From Ichthyophthirius multifiliis (taxonomy: Eukaryota > Ciliophora > Oligohymenophorea > Hymenostomatida), in NCBI RefSeq assembly GCF_000220395.1, contig NW_004085907.1, positions 1 to 42,170 on the forward strand: 42,170 bases of DNA, in the 5' to 3' direction. The position numbers were made by a program, and so were the translations under genes. Positions 12,872 to 23,613 of the stretch are shown in pieces. Below the pieces are notes generated by a model. The model searched no databases and was not told the origin of the DNA. It worked only from the letters and a program-made list of their open reading frames with translations. Position 1 is the stretch's first letter; each line of letters starts with the position of its first letter.

Positions 12872-13217
12872 GTTTAACATAATTTAATAATTAAAGATTT
12901 AACAAATTCTAAATAAAAGACAAAAAATATATATTCACTTTCGATTTTTTTGTTTCTGCTATTGTTTCTATCAATTAATTAAAATTATCTATAGGAAATT
13001 TAAACCCTGTTTTTTATTAAATTCTCATTTATCCTTCTAATTCATTATAAAATTAATCTATAATCTATATAAATAAAAAAATAAATATATATATATAAAT
13101 TAAAAAATTTTAGAATAAAAATTAAATTAAATAAACTTCTAATAAATGCTTGTATTTTTTAGTATTATTTTTAAGTATTTTCACTTCTTCTAAAACTAGA
13201 TCTAGTTTGTTTTACAT
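8011..13217 (-). CDS. MON2: MON2 homologue (Golgi/endosome Sec7-related HEAT-repeat scaffold)
   Basis: MON2 is a large peripheral Golgi/endosome protein related to BIG/GBF Arf-GEFs but without the Sec7 catalytic domain; it works with flippase partners in endosome-to-Golgi traffic. Nine introns (13065-13136, 12909-12938, 12804-12878, 12109-12283, 11850-11902, 11192-11296, 10778-10827, 10063-10178, 8303-8399) leave 1478 codons exactly. Diagnostic blocks: N-terminal NTSYSSLDQLIENIINEV and GFQVIFYALNMI; KVNLYRIDILWDLVSAN (HDS-like region); FWHIGDHL, then DPHAEARNSAQHIF (the family's DPR-x-EVR-x-SA block) and LVYWEETAQ; and C-terminal FLNRCRIILDNFVQEQK and DFVLSLIKNL. At 1477 residues it is slightly shorter than animal MON2. 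One exon (12879-12908) is only 30 nt. The introns hold most of the long (TA)n tracts here. Confidence 0.88.
8349..8393. repeat. Period-8 direct repeat in the last MON2 intron
   Basis: The unit tatttata is repeated head to tail about five times inside the 97-nt intron 8303-8399. It is simple-sequence expansion inside a spliced-out region, with no coding content. Confidence 0.8.
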
Positions 13218-13453
13218 AAAAAAATAAATATATTAAAATTAAATATAAATATATATTAAAATATATATATAAAAAATATATTTAATATTATATTTTTTTA
13301 TATATATACGTATAATAATATTTATAATAAAAATTAAAATAACTATTTAAAACTTATTTTTATATAATTATATAAAAAATTAGCATATTTAATTTTATTT
13401 GTATTTATTTTTATTTACTTATTTAATTTACAAAATTAAATAAAATTAAAAAT

Positions 13454-13490
<37 letters not shown>

Positions 13491-13610
13491 TTTATTTTAT
13501 AAAAATGTAATAATACATTTATTATATTTTTTTTTGTATAAAATTAAAAAAAGAAAACATAAAAAAATACATATAAATATCTTTTTTATATAAACTAAAT
13601 AAAAATATAA
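13218..13610. other. Intergenic between LKR and MON2
   Basis: Both flanking genes are on the minus strand, so this carries the MON2 promoter side. It contains a poly(A)-(TA)n block at about 13451-13492 and no reading frame I can support. Confidence 0.6.
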
Positions 13611-15302
13611 TCAATGAACTGGATAATGTGATTCTTCAATACTAAATTCAAATTTCTATGCCATTTTCTCAATTTCTTCCAAAACCTACATCATAACATC
13701 TTAGCATTCACCAAAAAGTTATAAAATAAAGCTCGATTTTTCCTCGTCAGTTTATCCTGCATATATTTCCGCAATATTAAACTTTATATTTTAATTTTAA
13801 CATACACTCATAATTTTATTAATTGACTAAGTATTAAAAATATGTCCTTCAATTTTAATAGATGAAAAGCTCATTGATTTAGTCATATTATTTGAAATTC
13901 CTTTATTATTATTATGATCATAATCTTATTATTAAATATCCTCATTCCACATCCTTAATTTTTGTATATATTTATAACAATTCGTCAACTTTCCACAATC
14001 AGTAACCACAGCCTTCTTTATACACTCCTCTAATTGACTTTCCTAAAAATTTTACACAAAAGATCCCTAACTTATATTAATAATGAACTTTTTTACTTTA
14101 TCAGATAAATAAATACTAGCATCATATGCTAAATCCCTTGCCAAATCTTCCATATTTAGAAATATTATACCATTTTTCCTATATGCTGGTCCATCATATA
14201 CTTTATTTTATACAATATCCACCACATTAAACGGACATTCTGGTGTAGTGATTTTTTTCACACACTAAATTGCGCCTTCTTTCATGCAGGAAACATCACA
14301 AATTCCAAGCAGTTTTAAAGGCACAATTTACTGAAGTTATTGATCAGTAATAAGTCTTGGGAATTTCTTTTCCCATTACATATTTTAGAAAATCACTGAA
14401 ATATATGGAAGATATTTATTATGAAAAATAGGTGTATATTCATAAGGGAACTAATAATAATGTGATTTATTAAATTCATTATTATGTGTATTATTATTAT
14501 CTTAATAATATCCCTAATTTTCAACAATATTCTAATGTTTAAATTAAGCTACATATATATATTTTCCATGTTCTTAATTATTTTTATCTGCACAAATTAG
14601 CTATAAATCATCTGGACTAACTATTTTAATTGGGAAATTTTACAAAACTTCCAATGTACCCTAAGCACAGCGTCCGTTTCCAATAATTGCGAAAATTAAA
14701 GGACGAAGAGATGGAGTAATACCCTATTTTTGGAATATTTTAGAAACCATTTTCAATTACTAATAAGCCTGTTCAATAGAGAAATATTTATGAGTCAAAC
14801 TTATATTAATAAATGGACTGGCGATATTTTTAGTCAGTAAAAAAAGTCCTAATCCACTCAAAAAATTTATACATGAAGAAATACCTGCCAATTTACCAAA
14901 AGTAATCAGTCTGGTATTATTTCCGTCCTAAATTTTCTCATAATCTATTAATCGGATGTTTTTCTCTAATATACAATCTAGCATTTTCATATTATTAACC
15001 TAAGCCTTAGTTGTATCAGAAAAAAATAAGTAAGTCTTATTTTTTAATAATTTATCTCTAGGAATTTCCCTTACTCCTAATATAACTTAACATTCGTAGA
15101 GTTCCTCTTTTATAATAGCACCAACTTATTCGTATTCAAAATTAGAAAAAATCCTGGTTTCACTTGGTTATACTATAAATTTTATATTTGGGTTTTCTAA
15201 TAATAATTATTAAATGTCTTCTGGAGTTAGACTTGCACGTCTTTCCCATATTGATTTATCTTCTCTACGAATTCCTATTATTATTTATTATTATGATGAC
15301 AT
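13611..15302 (-). CDS. Lysine-ketoglutarate reductase (LKR), no saccharopine dehydrogenase domain
   Basis: LKR joins lysine and 2-oxoglutarate into saccharopine using NADPH, the first step of lysine breakdown. An intronless frame of 563 residues. It opens with IGIRREDKSIWERRASLTPE, the AlaDH/LKR N-terminal signature, then FIVQPSETRIFS, VILGVREIPRDKLL, TYLFFSDTTKAQ, IRLIDYEKI, the cofactor-region blocks ITFGKLAGISSCINFLSGLG and FAIIGNGRCAQG, then LLGICDVSCMKEGAI and VYDGPAYRKNGIIFLNMEDL. After KYIQKLRMW the last part (IKIEGHIFNTQSINKIM, AEIYAGQTDEE) resembles the interdomain of plant LKR/SDH (LOR/SDH-type domain). The protein ends there with TGA, so the usual C-terminal saccharopine dehydrogenase half is absent from this gene. 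The second step must be encoded elsewhere or be missing. In animals the enzyme is mitochondrial; no clear targeting peptide is seen before MSSQQQIIIGIRR. Confidence 0.9.
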
Positions 15303-15718
15303 TATATTTTTATTTTGATAAATTAATTTTTTTTTTTAATATTTATTAATTATTTTAATATTTTTTAAAAAATTCTTTTATTTATTTATAAAAATTAATA
15401 AAGTACAAAGAACATAAATAAAATTAAAAAGATAAAATATTAGTATAATATTTAAATATAAATTATTATTTGTCTAATATGAATTATAAAATAATAGAAT
15501 GAATAAATTGATAAAAAAAAAATTTAATTTAATTTAATAAATATTAATAAACTTCAAAATTAAAAAAATTAAAAAAATTAATAAAAAACAATAATAACAA
15601 ATTACAAATATTTATATATAAATATATAAATATATAAATATATAATATATATATATTATATATTTATATATTTATATATTTATCTTTTATTTTTATTAAA
15701 ATATTTATACTTTTTTTT
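15303..15718. other. Intergenic between HEATR3 and LKR
   Basis: A/T-rich spacer holding the LKR promoter side and a long inverted repeat (listed separately). There is no support for a gene. Confidence 0.6.
15619..15682. repeat. Near-perfect inverted repeat (about 26-nt arms)
   Basis: Left arm 15619-15644 is made of ataaatat units and right arm 15657-15682 is its reverse complement (atatttat units), with a TA-rich centre near 15650. It could fold into a cruciform or, if transcribed, a hairpin. It lies 37 nt past the HEATR3 stop, so it would be in that gene's 3' UTR; a role in 3'-end formation is a guess. Confidence 0.6.
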
Positions 15719-17908
15719 TCACACTTTAATATTTATTTATTTATATTTTATAAATCTTTTTAAATTAACTAATGTTTCTTTAATAAATTCATAATCATGC
15801 TTATTTACTTATTTTTTTAATTCTTACATTTTTCCCTACATTAAATCTCTACCTATTATTAAAATTTAAAGCATTCCTTATTCCATAAATTGCTTATCAT
15901 AATTTTCTTCTGAATATACATCAAAAATTACGTTTAAAGCATTTGCTGCGACCATTGGATCATTATTATTTAGTAAATTTTTTAGCAATATACACACCTC
16001 AGTGTTTTCTTCAATAGATATATTCATTTTGGGATGGCATCTAAAAGCTAAAATATCTAAAAATACTAGCTAAAGTTCTTAATTTTATTTTTCCATTCCA
16101 AAAATTTATTAAGCTACCTAAAACAATTCTTTACAGGAAATAAGTTACATATTATTTTATTTTTAGACCTAAAAAAATAGCTTTAAATTAACGCTTAAAA
16201 TCGCCTCATTTTTCTCTCCAAAATTAGGCTAAAAAACCTCCAATTTAATCTTAAAATCTTTCCAAATTTCTGCCAATATAGACTACCATTCATCTAAATA
16301 ATTAATTTCCTTAAAATAATTAAAGCATAAATTTGTCATAGTACTCAACCCAAAATTCACAATCGAAAAAATCTATTCTAAAACCAAATTTCCAGTCTCT
16401 CCATATTACTTGAAAAACTCGACAATTTATTTATCTACAATTAGGCATTTTTCACATATCATTTATAAAATTTAAGATTATTTCAAAAGCTATTGAATCA
16501 TATATTATTTTACTTTATTTTCTACTATATTATTTACACTTTTTACCACTTAAATTTCCTTTTATTCTTCAATATCTTCATCACAATCACTATTCATATT
16601 CTCTTCGTCTTCATATATATCTGACTCGCATTCTTTTTCGAATATATTTACTAAAACTCCCATTAAAAGCTCAATTGCTTCGGCTGTTATTAACCATATT
16701 TTTAAAGCTTCTTTGCTTTTATCATCTTCTTGATTATCATTTATTACTTCTATTTTAAAATATAAATATATATTTATATATATATAAATATTATTTTTTT
16801 ACCATTTTCATTTTCATTAGTTTCATTTATATCTTTTTCATCATTTTTAATTTAAGAAAGAATACTTTAAAAATTATGTTAAATAATATCTTTTAAATTA
16901 TTTAATTCATAAAATATTTTTATACTCAAAGTTTAAATAATAAACTAGCACATAGTATTAAAAATAGCCTAATATTCTTCATTTAGTTTATTTTCGCAAG
17001 TAGTTAGTACATTATATAATATACTTATTACTTAAGCCTAATATTTTAAATCTGTAATATTATTTCTTTTCAATATCCTTGCAAAACTTTCCATTAAAAA
17101 GTTATTTTCGATTATTTATTAGCAAACTAACCCAGAGCATTCAGAATAAATTTAAAAATAACCTAAAAGTGCATTTAATAAATCATTATCGGCATATTTT
17201 ATATATTCAATGCATTCTCTTAAAAAAACTAAAAAAAAAAAAAGGAATAATTTAAATTATATATATAAATATATATTTATTTTTTAAAACAAAAAAATAC
17301 CTTAAGATAAAGGAGAATCAGTAATAATCCTTAAATATTTTTCTTATACATTTTCACATAAACACGATAAAAGTTCGAATATAGATTATATTATTTTTAA
17401 GCTTTTAGTTCTTTCTTCATTAGAAATACTTTATAAATTAATATGATTTTTTACCAAAATAGTCAATTTCTCCAATTTTGCTAAAAGACATTTTTCAATA
17501 AAAAAAGAAGAAACATTTAACTCAATATTATTCTATAATTTAATATGGTATTCTAGTCCTAATAAATTAGTAATTGCGTTTAAAGCATATATAATTATTA
17601 TTTCATTATGTTCATCTAATATATTAAGAAGTTCTTTTAATATAGGCTCTTTTATACACATATCTTTTTTTATTTTTTTATTATTATTTTATAAATTTAT
17701 TTTATTTACCTAAAATGTTTTATGGAGTATTGTGGGTTATATTTGCTAATGTTATTACTGCGATTTCTTTTATGTTTTATTGATTAGATTATAAACGTTC
17801 TAAAAGAGTAATATTTTATTCTTGTTAATTATCTTATTTATTTTAAGAAAAGACGTTTTATATTCTTTAAAAACGACCTTATTTCCATTTCTTTCTGATT
17901 GATTTCAT
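15719..17908 (-). CDS. HEATR3: HEATR3/Syo1 homologue (uL18/uL5 co-import chaperone)
   Basis: Syo1 (yeast) and HEATR3 (animals) bind ribosomal proteins uL18 and uL5, carry them into the nucleus and hand them to the 5S RNP. Introns 17664-17709 (46 nt), 17229-17300 (72 nt) and 16750-16802 (53 nt) leave exactly 673 codons; 672 residues is close to the family's roughly 680. The N-terminus is basic (MKSIRKKWKQGRFQR), as in the family, and is followed by ARM/HEAT repeats (LLERLQSNQQNIKEIAVITL, ILDEHNEIIIIYALNAITNL). A central acidic loop (ESDIYEDEENMNSDCDEDIE) sits where Syo1/HEATR3 carry theirs, after EALKIWLITAEAIELL. The C-terminal repeats DPMVAANALNVIFDVYSEE and ETLVNLKRFIKYK match the family end. 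It is divergent from the neighbouring PAS gene on the other strand. Confidence 0.85.
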
Positions 17909-18495
17909 ATTTTTATTTTGTGGGATATTATATATTTTATCTGTTTTTATAATAATTTGATTTTTTATTTAATGTATAAAAGAGAGAAGAGAGTTAAATT
18001 TATATAAATATAATAAAGAAATAATGGAAAATAAATATTTTATAGTAATAAATTATTTTTAATTTGTAATAATTTTATACTATTTTTTAATAATTTTTTT
18101 TTAAAGAATTTTTTATATAAAAAAATATTAATTTTATATTATACGAATATTCATATTATTAATATTATAAATAAAAAATATATATAAAAATATTTATTTC
18201 AATTTAATTTATATATCGTATTATATAATTTTAATAATTAACTTTTCTATATCTACTTATCTTTTTATATATAATTAATCGTAATAATATATTCCTATAT
18301 CTAATTAATTATTTGTAAGATAAAAACAAAAACTAATAAATATTTTTAAATTATTAGCTTTATATATTTAAATGTAAATTAATTTTATTTTCTTTATTAT
18401 TATTATTTTTTTTAAAAAAATAGTTTTTATTTCAAATAGTAATTTTTTATTATATTATAATATTTGATTTTAAATTATTTAAATTAAAAGAATAC
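17909..18495. other. Divergent promoter region between HEATR3 and the PAS gene
   Basis: The genes on both sides are transcribed away from this 587-nt spacer, so it should hold both promoters. It is A/T-rich throughout, and no motif can be told from background. The short ORFs in it are not protein-like. Confidence 0.55.
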
Positions 18496-19666
18496 ATGAA
18501 GTTAATTAATATTATAAAATTAAATGTTCTGAATAACTTTTCATGTATATATTAAAAAATATTTTATTCTTAATTATCTACAATTATTATTACATTGCTG
18601 AGTCAAATATAATAGTTATATTTATAGTTTAATAAAACTAAAAACTCAAATGATAATTTACATAATATGTTTTTCGAATTAATAAAAAGTAAATTATATT
18701 AATTTGGAATTATTTTATTTGGTGACTAATAAAATTTAATTATAATACCTTTTCTAATAATGTTTACCTTAAATACTTTATTTTAGATACTTATATGTTC
18801 TTTTGTATTATTTTCTTTTAAAAAAATTTAAAACATTAAAGAAAAAGTTTTCCAATTATTTGCATATTATATATCTTTACATAACTATATTTTAGTACTT
18901 TTAATTTTAGAATTTTGCTTAGTTATTGTAAAAAATTAAATTCACATTTACTATACAATATTAGCTACTATGAGCATTATTATTACTTTTTTTTTTGGTA
19001 AAATTAAAAAAATGTAAATTTAAATTATATATATATATAATAAAAAAAAGGGTTTTTTATTTCTATGACTAATTTTAATTATTCATTTAATAAGAAAAAC
19101 TATATGTGCAAAAGATTTTCAAGATTAGAATTAATAAGTTATGTTTAAAAGTTCTTTATAATTTTTTCAAATTATTTTTTAAGTTAAACGATCCATTCAA
19201 TATATATGATAAATTATTATGTATTCAGAATTTTTTTAGAAATAAAAGAATAAATATACATATAAGATAACATAAAACATATTAATTTGTTTTGGAATTT
19301 ATTGAATTTTTCAATATCCTTTACGATTATATTCTAAACGAAAATTGTAAAGAATTAATTTGATATTGAATTATTAATTATTAATATTCCGATATTAATT
19401 AAGTTAGTATATGCTTATAAAAATTATTAAAACTATTAAATACTTAAGAATCTATTAAATATAAATAATATTAAAAACTTAAGAGCAAATTAAATAGATA
19501 TGTATATAAGATATATATTAAATAATTAAGAATTTTTTCTAGAAGATTATATGAATAACAATCAAGGAATTATATTCGAAACTTTATATACTAATCACAT
19601 AAACAATAATTGCACTTTTGAAAAAGTAGCTTGTTTTTGTAATTTTAATGTAATTAAAATAAATAT

Positions 19667-19715
<49 letters not shown>

Positions 19716-22700
19716 TTATATTATATATATTTTTTACATATTACTTTTATAGTAAATTATAAATGACGTAAATATGAAAAGCTTTTTTGGTTAGGATTTA
19801 AGAAAAAAGTTTATTTTATATTTTATATAAAATGTATTTGAACAATGTATATAATTAAAATCAAATAATAATGATCATTTTTTAATACTTCTTATATACA
19901 CAAATTTTTCTTTAGAAATTATGAATGCAGTATGTAAATCTTTTTGTTTGAAAAATTACATTGCTTTTAAATATTAGAATTTTATACATAAACTATGTAG
20001 TTAGATTGTAATTTAAAAAGTAGAGAAACAATTTGAATCTTTTTTTATTTCAACAAAAATAGTTAATCAATAATTATAAATGTATAATATAATAATATTT
20101 GAAGATAAATTATAGCTTATGAAGTAATTACTTATGGACTAATTAACAAATAAAACAGAATTATATTAAAATCTTATTGAAAAAAATATTTCTTTAGAAA
20201 ATCTTAAAAATAAATCAACAAAATTAATATAATAGACTATATAATTTGAAAAAATTAATAAAATAAGCTTTTAATTTAAACAATTAAGACCCCTTATTAT
20301 TATAACTAACATATATATACATATAAAGCATAGAATTTTAAGATATTACAATAAAAGATTATTAAAAAAATAATTATACAAATAATGTCAAGAATATATA
20401 TTAAAAATAAAATGCATGTGTTATATTCGCTACTTTAGTAAATACAAATGGAATTATAAGAAATGTTTCAAAGTCTTTCAGTTAAGTATTTGATGTAGAT
20501 ACATTTTTTATAATTGGAAAAAATATAAGTGTTTTATTACCAAATGAATTTTAAGACTAACATGAATTGTTAATTTCTTAATTTAAAAAAGATATATCAA
20601 TATCTTTAATTACTTAAGGTATAAAATTTTATATATATATTAAATAATTTATTATAAATAAAATATTATTTATTAAAAATTTGATAATATAATTTTATAT
20701 AATGAATATTAAATATTGAATACATGATAAATAAAATTAAAATTAAATTATAAATATTAGACAAATTCTAGCAATAATTAATTATAGAAATATTTAAAAT
20801 TAAAATATAAAAATATAAATAATTTGAAATCGATATATAATATAGAATAATATATATATATATTTAAATATATAAAATCTATTCTAATATATAATATTTA
20901 ATTTTGAATATTTAAATTAAATATTGTAAAATAAATATAATATTATATTTTTTTTTTTATACTAAATATATATATATATATATATATTTATATAGGATAA
21001 AGATTTGTTTTAGGATTAAATGGTTAAGGCTTCTTAATTCCTTTATATTTAAAAATTAAATTTTAGAATTTTATTGATGATTTCGGAGTATGTTTACTTT
21101 GTGAAAAGAAATAAAAAGATAATGAATATATTTTGTTTAATAATGCAGATGGATAAATAATTAATATAAGTGAAAATATATATTAAAAAGTTTTTTTTAT
21201 GCACAAAAAAGATTAAATTTCTTAATTTAATATTAAAACTTTAATACCCTAAATGTAAGAGATGTTTTAATCTTTTTAAATAAATTAAATTTATGACGGG
21301 CATATACTTCTTGATTACGCAATTAATTCTAATATTGATGTATCTCATACTAATTTATCTAAATAATAAATAAACAAATAATATAATACTGTGTTTTAGA
21401 TAAAATTTATAATAAAAGAATTAAATTCCTTAAATAATGGAAATAAAATAATGAAATATCTAGAAATAAAATAAATTTCCAGTGTTAGAAATTAAACTTA
21501 AAAATTATTAAATATAATTTCATAATTAGTTAAATTTAAAAAAAAAACAACAAAATTTCATGAAAATTTGGTTTTAACAAAAAAGAGAAATAATACAGGT
21601 CTTAAAACACTAAACAAAAACATATTTCTTAAAAGCTAAAATCTCTTATCAATTGAAGATTAAGAAAAAGTAGAAAACAATATAATTATTAAAAAAATTA
21701 ATAAAATATACTCTAAAAAATATTTAGTAGCCTAAAGTTTAATTAGGTCTTAAACTAATGAAATTTATTGGTTTTTTTTCTTCTTTGACATTAATATCTA
21801 TTGTATGTGCTTTTCATTTTCTAAACTTGGATATTATATATTAATGTATAGAATATTTTAATAAAATTGATAACTCATCATATTTGTTTTAAAATATAGT
21901 AACAACATTAAAAAATGTAAATTTTTATAAAACAATATAATAAAACGATGAATTGAATATTTTTAACTTAGATGATAATATAATTAATATGATGTATACA
22001 AATATAAAATAATAATAATAAATTATAAATAAAGAAGCATAAAATTATATTATTGATTTTAAAGATGACAGTCTGAATGATAACTATAAATCATTTTTAT
22101 TATAAGAGAAATTAAATTTGAAAATTATTTCAATTCTTAAATCAGGAAATGGATATTTTCAAATTTAAGAAAAAGAAATTTATTTATACTATGCATTTAT
22201 TTATATTTTAAAAATAATTAAATAAGTTAGATTCGATCGATATTATTACATTAACACTCTTTAGTTTATATGTGAAAATTTTACAGCTATATCAGTATCA
22301 TTAAATTAATTATAAAATATAATAAATATTTAAGCAAGATAATAACTAAAGATTATTTAAAATGGACTAATAACAAGTTTGATTGCAATTATGCTTTCAA
22401 GTATAATCTTAGTTTTTACAATTATTCCTCTTAATTATAATATTTAAGTTTAAAATGAAAGACTACTTAAATTATTTGGTACATTTTAAAATTAATTAAT
22501 TCTTAAATAAATATAAATAATCAAAAAATATGCGGATTTTCTTTCTAATAAAATTAAAATAAATAATTAAGAATAACAATAATAATAATAAAAGATGCCT
22601 TTAAGAGAATTCTAGCCTACATTCGATAAATTAAAAAAATTCGATTCTAAAATAAATATTTTTGCCTTTTTAATAATATCAATAATAATATTATAGCCAA

Positions 22701-23503
22701 TAATAAATATTTTTATTTTTCAAGATTTCGATTAAAAAGCAAATTTCTTAATAAAAAATAAAATTATATTATTAATTTTTTAAACTAAATTATTAGAAAG
22801 CTAATCTCTTGTATATGCAATTACTTCAGAGTTATATAGATCGAAAGCATAAGATTATAGATATTTTAATTTAGTTAATAAATCAATTAATGATATAAAA
22901 AAGTATTTTGTTATTATATATAATCATTATATGGACACTTATTTAAATGATAAAAATGATGATTTTGAACTATATAAAGAATTTTTTATTCAAATAATGA
23001 ATGGAAATATATGCGAAGTTTTCTAAAAATATCCCACATATTTTTTACCTGATACTTTAGAGAATTATGAATGCTTAAATATTTTACAAAAAGGACTTAT
23101 TTATTGTTATAAGTATTATTTTGATTTTTATGTTGATTTATTTTCTGACATTTAATTAGATTATGATATTTCGATTTTAAAGGTAAAAAGAGTTTTTTAA
23201 TAAAAAAATATCATCTTAGTAGAAAAAGAAATTTAATAAATTAATTTTAGTTAAATAGCATTAATGAATTATTACTAACTTTAATTAAAGAGTAATTACA
23301 ATGGTATTTCATAAAAGTTTAAACTTCTCTTTATTTTATAAATGTTTGTCATATTTTTTATATTTGCTATAGGATGGAATACATTATATAAGAAATTTGC
23401 AAAAGAAATTTTTTAAACTAAATAATTATTAATGGTTTTTAAAATGAAGCATATTTTATAAAATCCTTATGTAATATAATACTTTGAAAAATATTATTCT
23501 TGA
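18496..23503 (+). CDS. Multi-pass transmembrane PAS-domain protein, ciliate TmcB-like family (copy A)
   Basis: A large membrane protein with several N-terminal hydrophobic segments (for example NLIIIPFLIMFTLNTLFQIL, NYILVLLILEFCLVIV), a helical region, then NNNCTFEKVACFCNFN, the H/C-rich segment typical of the family. A PAS-like module follows (CVIFATLVNTNGIIRNVSKS, then IGKNISVLLPNEFQDQHELL) and a linked segment starting RFVLGLNGQGFLIPL. The C-terminal half has more membrane spans (SLIAIMLSSIILVFTIIPLN, IFAFLIISIIIL, MFVIFFIFAIGW) and ends ILQNPYVIQYFEKYYS. Introns seen: 18998-19050, 19650-19752 and the unusually long 20619-20995 (377 nt). At least one junction around 20200-20350 is unresolved. 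In this family the PAS part is thought to sense a ligand or state and signal across the membrane, but the substrate is not known. Its paralogue lies tail to tail, 110 nt away. Confidence 0.75.
20619..20995 (+). other. 377-nt intron inside copy A
   Basis: GT at 20619 and AG ending at 20995, phase 1, falling between the PAS block (SLITQ) and RFVLG. It contains in-frame TGAs and (TA)n tracts and no protein-like frame. Most other introns here are under 120 nt. The paralogue has a 61-nt intron at the same position and phase. Confidence 0.75.
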
Positions 23504-23524
23504 TATTATTTTTTTATATTGGAG

Positions 23525-23575
<51 letters not shown>

Positions 23576-23613
23576 GTTTACAATTTTTTATTAATATAAA
23601 AATATAAAAAAAA
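23504..23613. other. 110-nt convergent spacer between the PAS paralogues
   Basis: The two stop codons face each other here. The centre is a (TA)n tract (about 23536-23569). The transcripts' 3' UTRs probably overlap, because so little space is left. Confidence 0.7.
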
